A DNA stretch of 58,173 bases. Source: a bacterium. Its GTDB lineage: Bacteria; Myxococcota_A; Bradymonadia; UBA7976; UBA1532. The position numbers and the translations under genes are program-made. The stretch covers positions 1 through 58,173 of the forward strand of contig JAUHXC010000055.1 of assembly GCA_030427205.1 (NCBI GenBank), in the 5' to 3' direction. The notes under the pieces are model-generated. The model searched no databases. It was not told where the DNA came from and saw only the letters and a list, made by a program, of their open reading frames with translations. Every line of letters begins with the position of its first letter. Position 1 is the first letter of the stretch. Positions 39,060 through 47,095 of this stretch are shown here, piece after piece.

Positions 39060-40382
39060 GTGCCCGAGACCCGCGAGACCATCGCCCGCCTGTTGCAGAC
39101 CCTGTCGGGGCGCAAGGAGGTCGAGGCCTACCTCAGCCGCTACGCCGGGGTCGCGGCGCATCGTTTCGCGGTCATCCGGGTCGACGGCGGCCTGCTCTTC
39201 GACCAGCAGCACGCCGTCGCGTCGGCGCTGTCCTTTCTGCATCGGGTGGGCCTGTTGCCGATCGTGGTGCACGGGGCCGGGCGCCGGCTCGGCGAGGCGC
39301 TGGCGTCGGCCGGCTGTGACCTGCGCTGGATCGACGGCAGCCCGGTGGTGCCGCCCGCCGCGGCCGAGGCCATGCGCCGGGTCTATCAGCAGGCGAACCT
39401 CGCGCTGGTCGACGCGCTCGCCGACGCGGGGGTCGCGGCGCGGCCCGTGCCGGCGGGGGTCTTCCTGGCCAACCCGCGCGACCCGCAGACCTTCGGGCTG
39501 GTCGGCCGGGTCAGCGACGTGGACGACGCGCCGCTGCGGTCGGCCTTCGCCGCGCATCAGATCCCGGTGGTCACCGATCTGGCCCTGAGCCCCGAGGGCC
39601 GGGTGCTCTTCGTCGACGACGACGACGCGGTCGGCGCGCTGGCCCATCGCTTCGAGCCGTACAAGATCATCTACCTCGATCCGGCCGGCGGGCTGCTCGA
39701 CGCCAGCGGGCGCATCATCCCGGCGGTCAACCTCGCCGCCGACGGCAGCGTGCCGCTCGCCGCCACCAGCGGGCTGCCGGGCATGACCCGCCGCCGGCTC
39801 TCGCGGCTGACGGCCATGCTCACCGCGCTGCCCGACGAGACCTCGGTCTCGATCACCGCGCCGGATGACCTCGCCCGCGAGCTGTTCACCCACAAGGGCC
39901 GCGGCACGCTGGTGCGCAAGGGCGAGGCCGTGCTGGCGTTTCGCGACTTCGCGTCGGTCGATCGCGCCCGGCTGCGCGCGCTCATCGAGGGCTGCTTCGG
40001 CCGGCCGATGGTGCCCGACTACTTCGAGCGCAAGCGCTGCCAGCGGGTCTACGTCACCGAGCAATACCGCGCCGCGGCGGTGGTGACCGAGGAGGCCGGC
40101 CTGCCGTATCTGGACAAGCTGGCGGTCACCTCGAAGGCGCGGGGTGAGGGGCTGGCGGCCAAGTTGTGGAACCGCATGCGCGCGGATTTTCCCCGCTTGT
40201 TCTGGCGGGCCCGCGACGACAACCCGGTGCGCGGCTGGTACTTCGACCGCGCCGACGGCGGCGTGCGCCGCGGCAAGTGGGTCGTCTTCTGGTACGGCAT
40301 CGAGGACTTCGCGGCCATCGGTCGCTGCGTGGCCGCCGCCGAATCACTGCCCGAGACCCTGGCGCCCCGGGCGGCCGAATGA
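39060..40382 (+). CDS. Bifunctional acetylglutamate kinase and N-acetylglutamate synthase
   Basis: 440 residues from GTG 39060, four bases after GAGGA. The N-terminal amino-acid kinase domain (about 1-285) shows IVVHGAGRRLGEAL, the substrate region and the KIIYLDPAGGLLD segment. The C-terminal GNAT domain (about 290-440) has YRAAAVV, YLDKLAVTSKARGEGLAAKLW and a conserved WY/RADGG-type end. This fusion and its length match the vertebrate-like NAGS/K group known from Xanthomonas. It makes N-acetylglutamate and phosphorylates it, the first two steps of arginine synthesis, if both halves are active. No other arg gene is near. Confidence 0.92.
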   Translation: MPETRETIARLLQTLSGRKEVEAYLSRYAGVAAHRFAVIRVDGGLLFDQQHAVASALSFLHRVGLLPIVVHGAGRRLGEALASAGCDLRWIDGSPVVPPAAAEAMRRVYQQANLALVDALADAGVAARPVPAGVFLANPRDPQTFGLVGRVSDVDDAPLRSAFAAHQIPVVTDLALSPEGRVLFVDDDDAVGALAHRFEPYKIIYLDPAGGLLDASGRIIPAVNLAADGSVPLAATSGLPGMTRRRLSRLTAMLTALPDETSVSITAPDDLARELFTHKGRGTLVRKGEAVLAFRDFASVDRARLRALIEGCFGRPMVPDYFERKRCQRVYVTEQYRAAAVVTEEAGLPYLDKLAVTSKARGEGLAAKLWNRMRADFPRLFWRARDDNPVRGWYFDRADGGVRRGKWVVFWYGIEDFAAIGRCVAAAESLPETLAPRAAE

Positions 40383-40431
40383 TGTCGGGCGTCGGGCCGG
40401 ATTCAGGCTATGCACGGGGCTATACACGGGG

Positions 40432-41127
40432 TCATTCGTCGCTGAAGCGATAGCCGACGCCGGTCTCGGTGAGGATGTAGCGCGGCCGGGCGGGATCATC
40501 CTCGAGCTTGCGCCGCAGCCGGGCGGCGTGCACCCGCACGTAGTGGGTGTGATCGACGGCGTTGGGGCCCCACACCTCGCGCAGGATCTGACGATGGGTC
40601 ATCACGCGCCCCGCGTTGCGGGCGAGCGTGGTCAGCATCGCGTACTCCCGCGGGGTCAGGTGCACGTCCTCGTCGTCGCGGGTGACGCGCCGGGACGCCA
40701 GATCGATGTGCAGACCGCCCACCGTGATCGCCGGCTCGCCATCGGGCGTATTGCGCGCGACCCGGCGCAGCGCGACCCGGATGCGGGCGAGCAGCTCCTG
40801 AGCGCCGAACGGTTTGGTGAGGTAGTCATCGGCGCCCGCGTCGAGCGCCTCCACCTTGTCCGCTTCGAGGCCGCGGGCCGACAGCACGACGATCGGCACG
40901 TGGGTCCACTGTCGCAGCCGCCGGGTCACTTCGAGGCCGTCGATGTCGGGCAGGCCCAGATCGAGCAGGACCAGATCCGGCTGGTGATCGGCGGCCCGGG
41001 CGACGCCGTCGGCCCCGGTCTCGGCGTGTACGACCCGATAGCCATGGGCGTCGCACAGCGTGGAGAGGAAGCGCGCCATGCGCGGCTCGTCCTCCACGAT
41101 CAGGATGTGGGGCGCGAGCGCGGTCAT
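40432..41127 (-). CDS. OmpR-family response regulator, KdpE-like
   Basis: 231 residues from ATG 41127 after AGGAGG. Receiver domain with acidic pair E12-D13, phospho-acceptor Asp56 in LLDLGLPD and Lys in LTKPF. Winged-helix DNA-binding domain with LTPREYAML, HVRVHAARLRRKLE-type recognition region (HYVRVH) and GVGYRF. The LVLLDLGLPDIDG and RQWTHVPIVVLSAR pattern is strongly KdpE-like. Sixteen bases separate it from the kinase gene. No kdpABC transporter genes are in the window. Confidence 0.93.
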   Translation of the reverse strand: MTALAPHILIVEDEPRMARFLSTLCDAHGYRVVHAETGADGVARAADHQPDLVLLDLGLPDIDGLEVTRRLRQWTHVPIVVLSARGLEADKVEALDAGADDYLTKPFGAQELLARIRVALRRVARNTPDGEPAITVGGLHIDLASRRVTRDDEDVHLTPREYAMLTTLARNAGRVMTHRQILREVWGPNAVDHTHYVRVHAARLRRKLEDDPARPRYILTETGVGYRFSDE

Positions 41128-41143
41128 CGATCCTCCTCGTCTC

Positions 41144-42289
41144 TCATCGCACGGGCTCGGGATGGGTCTCGGCTTCGGCGTCGGGCGCGGGCGCCGCACC
41201 GGCCGGCAGCTCGACGGTGAAGCAGGCGCCGCCGTCGGCGCGGTCCGCGGCGCTGATCCGGCCGTCGTGGGCCCGCACCATCGCCGCGCAGATCGCCAGC
41301 CCCAGGCCGACGCCGGGGCGGTCGGTGGCCCCGCGGGTGAAGCGCTGGAACAACGTCTCCGGATCGCCCGGCGGCAGGCCGGCACCCCGGTCGAGCACCA
41401 TCAGCTGCCAGCGCGCGTTCGCATGGGACGGCTCGCCCGCCGGGCCGGTGCGGGTCGAGCGGATCTCGATCTCGCTGTTCTCGGGGCTGTACTTGACCGC
41501 GTTCTCCAGCAAGTTGGCCAGCACCAGCTCCACCGCCAGGGCGTCGACGCGCACCAGCTCGGGGTCGGGATCGATGGCCAGGGTCACCGGCCGCTGGCCC
41601 AGGCGGCTGCGCAGCCGATGCAGCGCCTGGCCGACCAGCTCTTCGGGCACGTGCCACTCGAGGTTGAGCCGGAGCGCGCCGCCTTGGATGCGGGTCATCT
41701 GCAGCAGATTGCCCAGCTGATGCTCGAGGCGCTCGGACTCGTCGCGCAGCGTCGCGAGCAGCGTGCGCCCGTGGGGTGAGGCCGGGTCGACCCCGTGCTC
41801 GGCCAGAGCCGTCGCGGTGCCCATGATCGTCGCCAGCGGCGTGCGCAGATCGTGCGACACCGAGGCCAGCATGGCGTTGCGCATCTGCTCGGTCTCGATG
41901 GCCACCGCGTCGGCGAGGTGCTGCGCTGACTTGCGGCGCAGGCGGTGGGTCAAACTGGCGATCGACAGGCCGGCGCCGGCCATCACCGCGAACGTCACGA
42001 GGAAGTGCGCGTCGTCGACATCGAGCGTGAAGCGGGGCGCAGTCGCGAAGAAGTCGAAGGCGACGACGGCGAGCAGCGCGGAGAGAACCGACGCCGCGGC
42101 CGAGGTCAGGTAGGCGGTGACCATGACGCCGACCAGGTAGATCATCGCGCTGTCGGTGGCGTCGATGTAGGCGTCGAGCAGCAGAACGACGCCGGTGCAG
42201 GCGCCCAGCGAGAGGGCGACGACCGCGGAGGCGCGGCGCCAGCCGATGGTCGGTCCGTCGACCGCGAGGGGGGAAGGTGAATCGGGCAT
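41144..42289 (-). CDS. Truncated KdpD-like sensor histidine kinase
   Basis: 381 residues from ATG 42289; GTG 42292 directly before it is an alternative. Four membrane segments of the DUF4118 type (about 18-110) lead into HisKA (ASVSHDLRTPLA, His146) and HATPase_c (NLLENAVKYSP, DRGAGLPP, GVGLGLAI). It matches the C-terminal half of KdpD but lacks the large N-terminal KdpD and Usp-like domains that sense K+ and c-di-AMP in typical forms. It is a complete kinase, not a fragment. Paired with the KdpE-like gene. Confidence 0.93.
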   Translation of the reverse strand: MPDSPSPLAVDGPTIGWRRASAVVALSLGACTGVVLLLDAYIDATDSAMIYLVGVMVTAYLTSAAASVLSALLAVVAFDFFATAPRFTLDVDDAHFLVTFAVMAGAGLSIASLTHRLRRKSAQHLADAVAIETEQMRNAMLASVSHDLRTPLATIMGTATALAEHGVDPASPHGRTLLATLRDESERLEHQLGNLLQMTRIQGGALRLNLEWHVPEELVGQALHRLRSRLGQRPVTLAIDPDPELVRVDALAVELVLANLLENAVKYSPENSEIEIRSTRTGPAGEPSHANARWQLMVLDRGAGLPPGDPETLFQRFTRGATDRPGVGLGLAICAAMVRAHDGRISAADRADGGACFTVELPAGAAPAPDAEAETHPEPVR

Positions 42290-42304
42290 CACCCCGACGA
42301 TGCG

Positions 42305-42391
42305 TCAGGACAGCTCGCGGTCGCCGAACATCACCAGAGCGAGGCAGACGAGCCAGCCGGAGAGGAAGATGAGCCAGGCAGCGGTGGTCAT
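42305..42391 (-). CDS. 28-residue membrane peptide before the KdpD-like gene
   Basis: An 87-bp frame from ATG 42391 with a strong RBS (AGGAGATCTC then ATG). The peptide is hydrophobic (about residues 4-22, LIFLSGWLVCLALVMF) with a short charged tail (GDRELS). It ends 15 bp before the kinase start. KdpF is a similar-sized membrane peptide of Kdp operons, so a KdpF-like role is possible, though it has no clear sequence match and kdpA is absent. Too short for most gene finders. Confidence 0.6.
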   Translation of the reverse strand: MTTAAWLIFLSGWLVCLALVMFGDRELS

Positions 42392-42524
42392 GAGATCTCC
42401 TCGGGCAGTGGCGGTCCGCAACGGTCCGCGAGCCCGGACAGAATCTCATTCGACCCATCAACTCGATCGATCGATGGGCGAAGGCGGTATCAAAATCTCA
42501 TCAAGAAGCGCCCGCCCGGTCCGA

Positions 42525-43247
42525 TCAGGTCGCGCCCTCGGTCAGCCGGGCCAGCTGTCGGCGGGTGGAGCCGATGGTCCACAGCGCCAGCCCGAGCAGG
42601 ATCGCCAGGCCGCCCATGATGCGCGCGGCGAGCAGGGCCCAGTCGGCGATCGTCCGCGGGTCGATCCGGGCGCGCGTCTCGGCCAGGCGCGCCCGCAGGT
42701 CGGGCAGCGCGTCGCGGCTCGGCGTCAGCCGGCGCTCGACGGCGTACACCCGGTTGGAGACGTCGGTCATGATCGGCGCCAGCGCGTCGACCTGAACCCG
42801 CAGTTTGCCCACGGCTTTGTTCGCCTCGGCGAGCTGCGTGGCGCTCTCGCGGATCTGCTCGGCCGTCTTGCGCAGCTGACCCGAGCGCCCGAGCAGGCTG
42901 AGCTGCGCGGCGATGGACTCCAGGTCGCGGGCCAGCAGCTTCAAGCTCTCGACCATCTCGGTGGCCGCCTCGCGGGTCTCGCCGAGCACACCCGAGACGG
43001 CCCCGGTGATCCGCGCGGCCTGGCCCACGGCGTCGGCGACCTGCGGCAGCATCTCCGAGGCCTCGCCGTAGCTCTGCTCCATCTGGGTCAGCCCGGTCTC
43101 GGCGCGGGCGATGGCGCCTACCGAGCGCTGCACCGCCGTCTCGACCTCGGCTCGGGCCACCACCGTCAACGCGATCACCGCGCCGCCGGCCAATACGGTG
43201 ACGCTGCCGAGCAGCATCAACAACAACGCGATCGGACCTCCGCGCAT
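42525..43247 (-). CDS. Membrane protein with long coiled coil
   Basis: 240 residues from ATG 43247 after GGGAGG. Membrane segments at about 5-30 and 205-225 enclose a periplasmic-length helical region of about 170 residues rich in Ala, Glu, Gln and Arg, which looks like a coiled coil resembling chemoreceptor ligand or tail helices. No signalling domain is attached. Function unknown. Divergent from the PNP-EAD1 gene. Confidence 0.8.
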   Translation of the reverse strand: MRGGPIALLLMLLGSVTVLAGGAVIALTVVARAEVETAVQRSVGAIARAETGLTQMEQSYGEASEMLPQVADAVGQAARITGAVSGVLGETREAATEMVESLKLLARDLESIAAQLSLLGRSGQLRKTAEQIRESATQLAEANKAVGKLRVQVDALAPIMTDVSNRVYAVERRLTPSRDALPDLRARLAETRARIDPRTIADWALLAARIMGGLAILLGLALWTIGSTRRQLARLTEGAT

Positions 43248-43356
43248 GAACACCTCCCGTCGAACCGAAGGCTGGCATCGGTCGCGCCGCGGGTCAACGT
43301 GGCGGTCGACCGGCCCGACGCAGTATGCTGCCGGCGGGCGCAGCGAGGAGCAAAAC

Positions 43357-44712
43357 ATGGACGCCTTGGACCTGGCCGTCGTCACCCGCCATCCCGTCGT
43401 CTGGGACGCGCTGCGCGAGGCTTTCGACCGCTGGTCTCCCGTCGGCGACGGAGAAGAAGGCTTCGGCTTCGTCAAGCCCGACTTCGGCCCGGGATACCGC
43501 GTCCGCGCCTGCTTGCACCGCGGCGACACCGCGGCGCTCACCGCCTGGATCGATAGCCATCAACCCCCGTACACCGTCGGCCTCGGCTTCGCGCGCGGGC
43601 TGCCGGGCAAGCAGCTCGCCGCCGGCGACGTGGTCATCTCCAAGGCGATCCCCGGCTTCGACTGGACCGCGCGGGTCGGCCGCGGGGCGGGTTCGGGCGC
43701 CGAGCCCGAAGCCCGGGTCGACAACAACCTGCTGCGCGGGGCGCTCGGCCTCGACGCCGTCGACCAGCGCTGGATCCGGAGAGTTTCCGTGCCGCGCCCC
43801 GGGGGATTGCGGCCGCCGCGGCTGATGGCGGGCGGGGTCGCCTCGACGACCCGCGCGGTGCCGGCGCAGCACGACTTCGGCGACGAGCAGGCGCGGGCCA
43901 TCGCCCGCCGCTGGCCGAAGCTCATCGCGGTGGAGTGCAGCGGGCTCGATCTGGCGTCGCTGGTGGCCCGCAGCGCCGGGCGCCCGCGCATCGCGATGCT
44001 CGTCGCGGTGGTGGGCACGCTGCCCGGCGGCGGGGCCGTCGAGGTGGAGACCTTTCGCTACGCGACGGCCAACTGCGCGTCGTTTCTGCGGTGTTGGATC
44101 CGCCACGCGTGGCCGACGCGGCCGGTCTCGGCGGCGACGGGCCAGACGCCCAAGGGCATCCGCCTGGGCGACGAGGCGGTGGCCCGGCGATCGGCCACCG
44201 ACAGCCTGCCGCGGGTGGAGCGGATCGAGCCGCGCCCCCGGCCGACCGGCGCGTCCGGCCGACCTCGCCCCCGGCCGCGGGAGATCGCGTCGCGGGAGAA
44301 CACAGCGCCGCGGGAGAGCACAGTGCCGCGGCAGAGCACAGTGCCGCGGCAGAGCACAGTGCCGCGGCAGAGCACAGCGCCGCGGCAGAGCACAGCGCCG
44401 CGGACCCGATCCGGCGGCATCCGCATCGTCGACGGCGCCACGCCCAGTCGCGCTCCGTCGCGGCTGCCCGAGCGGCGCAATACCGGGGGTCGCACCGGCA
44501 GCGGCCCGGTCTCGTTGCGCGCGCGGCTGGCGCGGCTGTATCCCACCGCCGACGACGCTCGGCGGGTCCTCGACGACGCGCAGCTGCCGGCGGATGTGAT
44601 CGAGTCGGCGGGCAGCGCCGACGTGCGCTGGCATCGCATCCTCGAGCTCGCCCGTCGCGAGTCCGGCGGCCTCGAACGCCTGCTGCGGGTGCTGGCCCGC
44701 GACGGTCATTGA
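43357..44712 (+). CDS. Nucleoside phosphorylase-like protein with C-terminal EAD1 domain
   Basis: 451 residues from ATG 43357, six bases after GAGGAG. Residues 1-270 resemble the purine nucleoside phosphorylase/nucleosidase fold of bacterial conflict systems (LAVVTRHPVVWDALREAF at the start, FDWTARVGRG, VECSGLDLASLV), but the usual RG(I/V)SD motif near the end is degenerate (MLVAVVGTLP). A six-residue repeat linker (about 312-349) follows. Residues 386-451 (LARLYPTADDARRVLDDAQL...WHRILELARR) match Effector-Associated Domain 1, a death-fold-like adaptor. It is probably an effector recruited by another EAD1 protein; none is adjacent. Confidence 0.82.
   Translation: MDALDLAVVTRHPVVWDALREAFDRWSPVGDGEEGFGFVKPDFGPGYRVRACLHRGDTAALTAWIDSHQPPYTVGLGFARGLPGKQLAAGDVVISKAIPGFDWTARVGRGAGSGAEPEARVDNNLLRGALGLDAVDQRWIRRVSVPRPGGLRPPRLMAGGVASTTRAVPAQHDFGDEQARAIARRWPKLIAVECSGLDLASLVARSAGRPRIAMLVAVVGTLPGGGAVEVETFRYATANCASFLRCWIRHAWPTRPVSAATGQTPKGIRLGDEAVARRSATDSLPRVERIEPRPRPTGASGRPRPRPREIASRENTAPRESTVPRQSTVPRQSTVPRQSTAPRQSTAPRTRSGGIRIVDGATPSRAPSRLPERRNTGGRTGSGPVSLRARLARLYPTADDARRVLDDAQLPADVIESAGSADVRWHRILELARRESGGLERLLRVLARDGH
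44290..44403 (+). repeat. 18-bp coding minisatellite
   Basis: Six full units and one partial unit of an 18-bp repeat (CCGCGGCAGAGCACAGTG) encode PRQSTV/PRQSTA hexapeptides in the linker between the nucleosidase-like and EAD1 domains. Unit starts are 44290, 44308, 44326, 44344, 44362 and 44380. Copy-number change by slippage would keep the frame. Confidence 0.9.
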
Positions 44713-44719
44713 TCGTCGC

Positions 44720-45373
44720 TCAGACCGCGAGCTCCACCGGACAGCTCACCCCCGTACCGCCCAGCCCGCAGTAGCCGCCCGGGTTCTTGTGCAGGTACTG
44801 CTGGTGGTAGGCCTCGGCGTAGTAGAAGGGCCCGGCGTCGACGATCTCGGTGGCGATCGCGCCGTGCCCGGCGCGGGCGAGCGCTCCACCGTAGCGCGTC
44901 CGGCTGGCTTCGGCGGCCATGCGCTGCGCGGCGGTGGTCGGGTAGATCCCGCTGCGGTACTGCGTCCCGACGTCGTTGCCCTGGCGCATGTGCTGGGTCG
45001 GGTCGTGGCCCTCCCAGAACGTCTTCAGCAGCGCCTCGAAGTCGATGGCCGCCGGGCGGTAGACCACCTGAACCACCTCGTTGTGGCCGGTCTGGCCGCT
45101 GCAGACCTCGCGATAGGTGGGGTGCGGTGTATGCCCCGCGGCGTAGCCCACCTGGGTCGAGTAGACCCCGTCGAGCCGCCAGAAGAGACGCTCGGCGCCC
45201 CAGAAGCAGCCGAGCCCGAAGAGCACGCGGGCGGTGTCGTCGGGCCAGGGGCCGCGCATGGGCGTGCCGAGCACGGCGTGAGTACGCGGCACGACCATCG
45301 GCACGTCGCGCCCGGGCAGCGCGTCGGTGGGGGAGGGGATCGCGAGCGACTTGCGGGGGCGGGTGAACCACAT
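44720..45373 (-). CDS. msrA: Peptide methionine-S-sulfoxide reductase
   Basis: 217 residues from ATG 45373 after AGGAGG. The active-site motif GCFWG contains catalytic Cys56. HPTYREVCSGQTGHNEVV, FWEGHDPTQHMRQGNDVGTQYR (in parts) and YHQQYLHKNPGGYC are typical; the C-terminal Cys-containing segments can serve as resolving cysteines. It repairs oxidised methionine in the cytosol; no signal peptide is seen, only a 40-residue N-terminal extension as in E. coli MsrA. Ends 7 bp from the convergent EAD1 gene. Confidence 0.97.
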   Translation of the reverse strand: MWFTRPRKSLAIPSPTDALPGRDVPMVVPRTHAVLGTPMRGPWPDDTARVLFGLGCFWGAERLFWRLDGVYSTQVGYAAGHTPHPTYREVCSGQTGHNEVVQVVYRPAAIDFEALLKTFWEGHDPTQHMRQGNDVGTQYRSGIYPTTAAQRMAAEASRTRYGGALARAGHGAIATEIVDAGPFYYAEAYHQQYLHKNPGGYCGLGGTGVSCPVELAV

Positions 45374-45489
45374 GGCGTCCTCCTTCGTGGCATAGCTTCG
45401 ATGCGAGCGGGCCCCGAGGGTCGCCGGAGAATCCGCTGGCCGGGTCGAGGCGGTTGCGCTCCATGCGCGTCGCAGGTCGAATACGCGAC

Positions 45490-47013
45490 ATGAGGTGGGA
45501 GATTACATCCGCTCGGCGCTCCGCGCCGGCGCGCTCGGCGGACTCGGGGCGTCGCAGGGCGCGCCCAAATCTGGCTTCGCTCTCTGCGCTGGCCGCGCTG
45601 CTGCTCTTCGGCTGCGGCGGGCAGCAGACCCGGGACTGCCCGGCGCCGATCGGGCGCATCGTGCTCGAAGACTGCGAGGTCTATCGCCAGCGATTCGAGG
45701 GGCTGCGGGTCGATCTCGTGGCCATCGTCGGCCAGACGCGCATCGACCTCGCCGCCCAGAAGCGCCGCCTGCGACCCGGCGCCGGTCCGGAACAGGCGCT
45801 CGAGGTGCTGTCCCATCGGCTCTACAGCCTGTGCCGGGACCACAACGCCTGTCGGGTGGAGGCGGCGCGCTGGCGCGCCGAGCGGGCGGCGCTCGACGAG
45901 ACGGTGACCGCGCTGACGGTCATCCGCGATCGGTTGCGCGCCGAGACCGACGGGCCTGCTCGGGCGGCGCTGCTGGCCGAGCTACGTCGGGTCCTGCGCG
46001 GCGCGGCCGGGACCAGCGAAGGGCGTCAGCGATGGCTCTATCGCAGCTCGGTGCCCTGGTTCGGCGCCGTACATCGGCCGCCGCAGCCCGATCCGCCGGT
46101 GGGGGCGCCGATGCTGGTCGGCGCCGACCTGGACACCGCGGCCCGCTTCGCGCAAGGCCGTGGGCGGGTGGGCTACGGGCCATCGGGCCGCTTCGACCTC
46201 TGGTGGCCCGCCGCCGCCTTCGCGATGGACGACGCGTTGGTGGTCGAGTGGCCCGGCGGGGTGCGCAGCGCGTGCCCGGTTCGCGGGCCGGCCAACGGCG
46301 ATGACATGCGGGCGGTGAGCTGCGCGGCGCCCGAGACCGTCGTCGACGACGCCTCACGCATCGAGCTGAAGCTCTGGTATCGCACCGGCATCGACGGCCG
46401 GGAGCACCCGCTGGGCACCGCCTCGGCGCCGCTGGTCTCCCACCGCGTCGATGGCCCCGAGCGGCCGCCCAACTGGGATGTGGACCTCGATCCCGACGCG
46501 CGCCGCGGCGAGCTGGTCTGGCATCCGATCGACGGCGCGCTGCCGGCCACCGGCGATCGACCTTCGCTGCGGGTCATCCTCAAGCTGCGGGACCACGCCC
46601 GGCCCACCGCGCGCTGCCGCATCGGCGGTGAAGACGCCTTCGGGGTCTTGACGCCACAGCGCTACTCGGGGCAGGCCGGCACCCATCAAGATCGGCCGCG
46701 CTATCGCAAAACCGGCCCCAACAGCTCGACCAGCGTGCGTCAGCCGTTCATCGAGTGGTGGCGCTATGACTTCCCGCTGCCGCTGGGTATCGCCCGGGAT
46801 GGGCACGGGCTGCCCGACGAGCTGGCGCCCTGGCCGCGGGCGGGGGCCTGGGTCTGCACCGTGACCCTCGACGGCGAGCCCGTGCGGCGCATGCGCTTCA
46901 CGGTGAAGCCCGACGGGCAGCTCGTGCCCCATCCCGATCAGCTCGCGCGGCCCCGCGCGGCGTGGCTGATCGAGACGGCGGTGCTGCCATCGTCGGTGGA
47001 GGAGCCCCTGTGA
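45490..47013 (+). CDS. Lipoprotein, first of a tandem paralogous pair
   Basis: 507 residues from ATG 45490; in-frame starts at 45463 (ATG) and 45454 (TTG) are possible, and no site has a good RBS. A long basic n-region leads to ALAALLLFGC, a lipobox. The mature N-terminus CPAPIGRIVLEDCEVYRQRFE and the motif LCRDHNACRVE are shared with the next protein (CPDPIGPIV.DDCDVYQTRYE, LCRDYNACRLD). Both then have helical and beta-rich halves, with paired Cys. No known domain is recognised. Its stop overlaps the next start by one base. Confidence 0.8.
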   Translation: MRWEITSARRSAPARSADSGRRRARPNLASLSALAALLLFGCGGQQTRDCPAPIGRIVLEDCEVYRQRFEGLRVDLVAIVGQTRIDLAAQKRRLRPGAGPEQALEVLSHRLYSLCRDHNACRVEAARWRAERAALDETVTALTVIRDRLRAETDGPARAALLAELRRVLRGAAGTSEGRQRWLYRSSVPWFGAVHRPPQPDPPVGAPMLVGADLDTAARFAQGRGRVGYGPSGRFDLWWPAAAFAMDDALVVEWPGGVRSACPVRGPANGDDMRAVSCAAPETVVDDASRIELKLWYRTGIDGREHPLGTASAPLVSHRVDGPERPPNWDVDLDPDARRGELVWHPIDGALPATGDRPSLRVILKLRDHARPTARCRIGGEDAFGVLTPQRYSGQAGTHQDRPRYRKTGPNSSTSVRQPFIEWWRYDFPLPLGIARDGHGLPDELAPWPRAGAWVCTVTLDGEPVRRMRFTVKPDGQLVPHPDQLARPRAAWLIETAVLPSSVEEPL

Positions 47014-47095
47014 TGCGTGCCATGTCATCCGGGTCTCATGTGATATGTGATGGGCGTATGCCATATATGCCATATGTGCCATGCATGGCATGGCT
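47013..47095 (+). repeat. AT-rich ATGCCAT repeat inside a signal-peptide region
   Basis: Tandem 9-bp units ATGCCATAT (two copies) then related GTGCCATGC and ATGGCATGG, and a 14-bp palindrome TGCCATGCATGGCA at 47077-47090. The 16-mer TATGCCATATGTGCCA is shared with the tract at 34020-34127. It is read in frame as part of the lipoprotein. Confidence 0.7.

Noticed and set aside
40144..41220. 358-residue + strand frame over the KdpE-like gene
   Set aside because: Antisense shadow; the response regulator has all expected motifs and an RBS.
42305..42391. Firm naming of the small membrane peptide as KdpF
   Set aside because: Size and place fit, but residue pattern does not clearly match KdpF and kdpA is absent.
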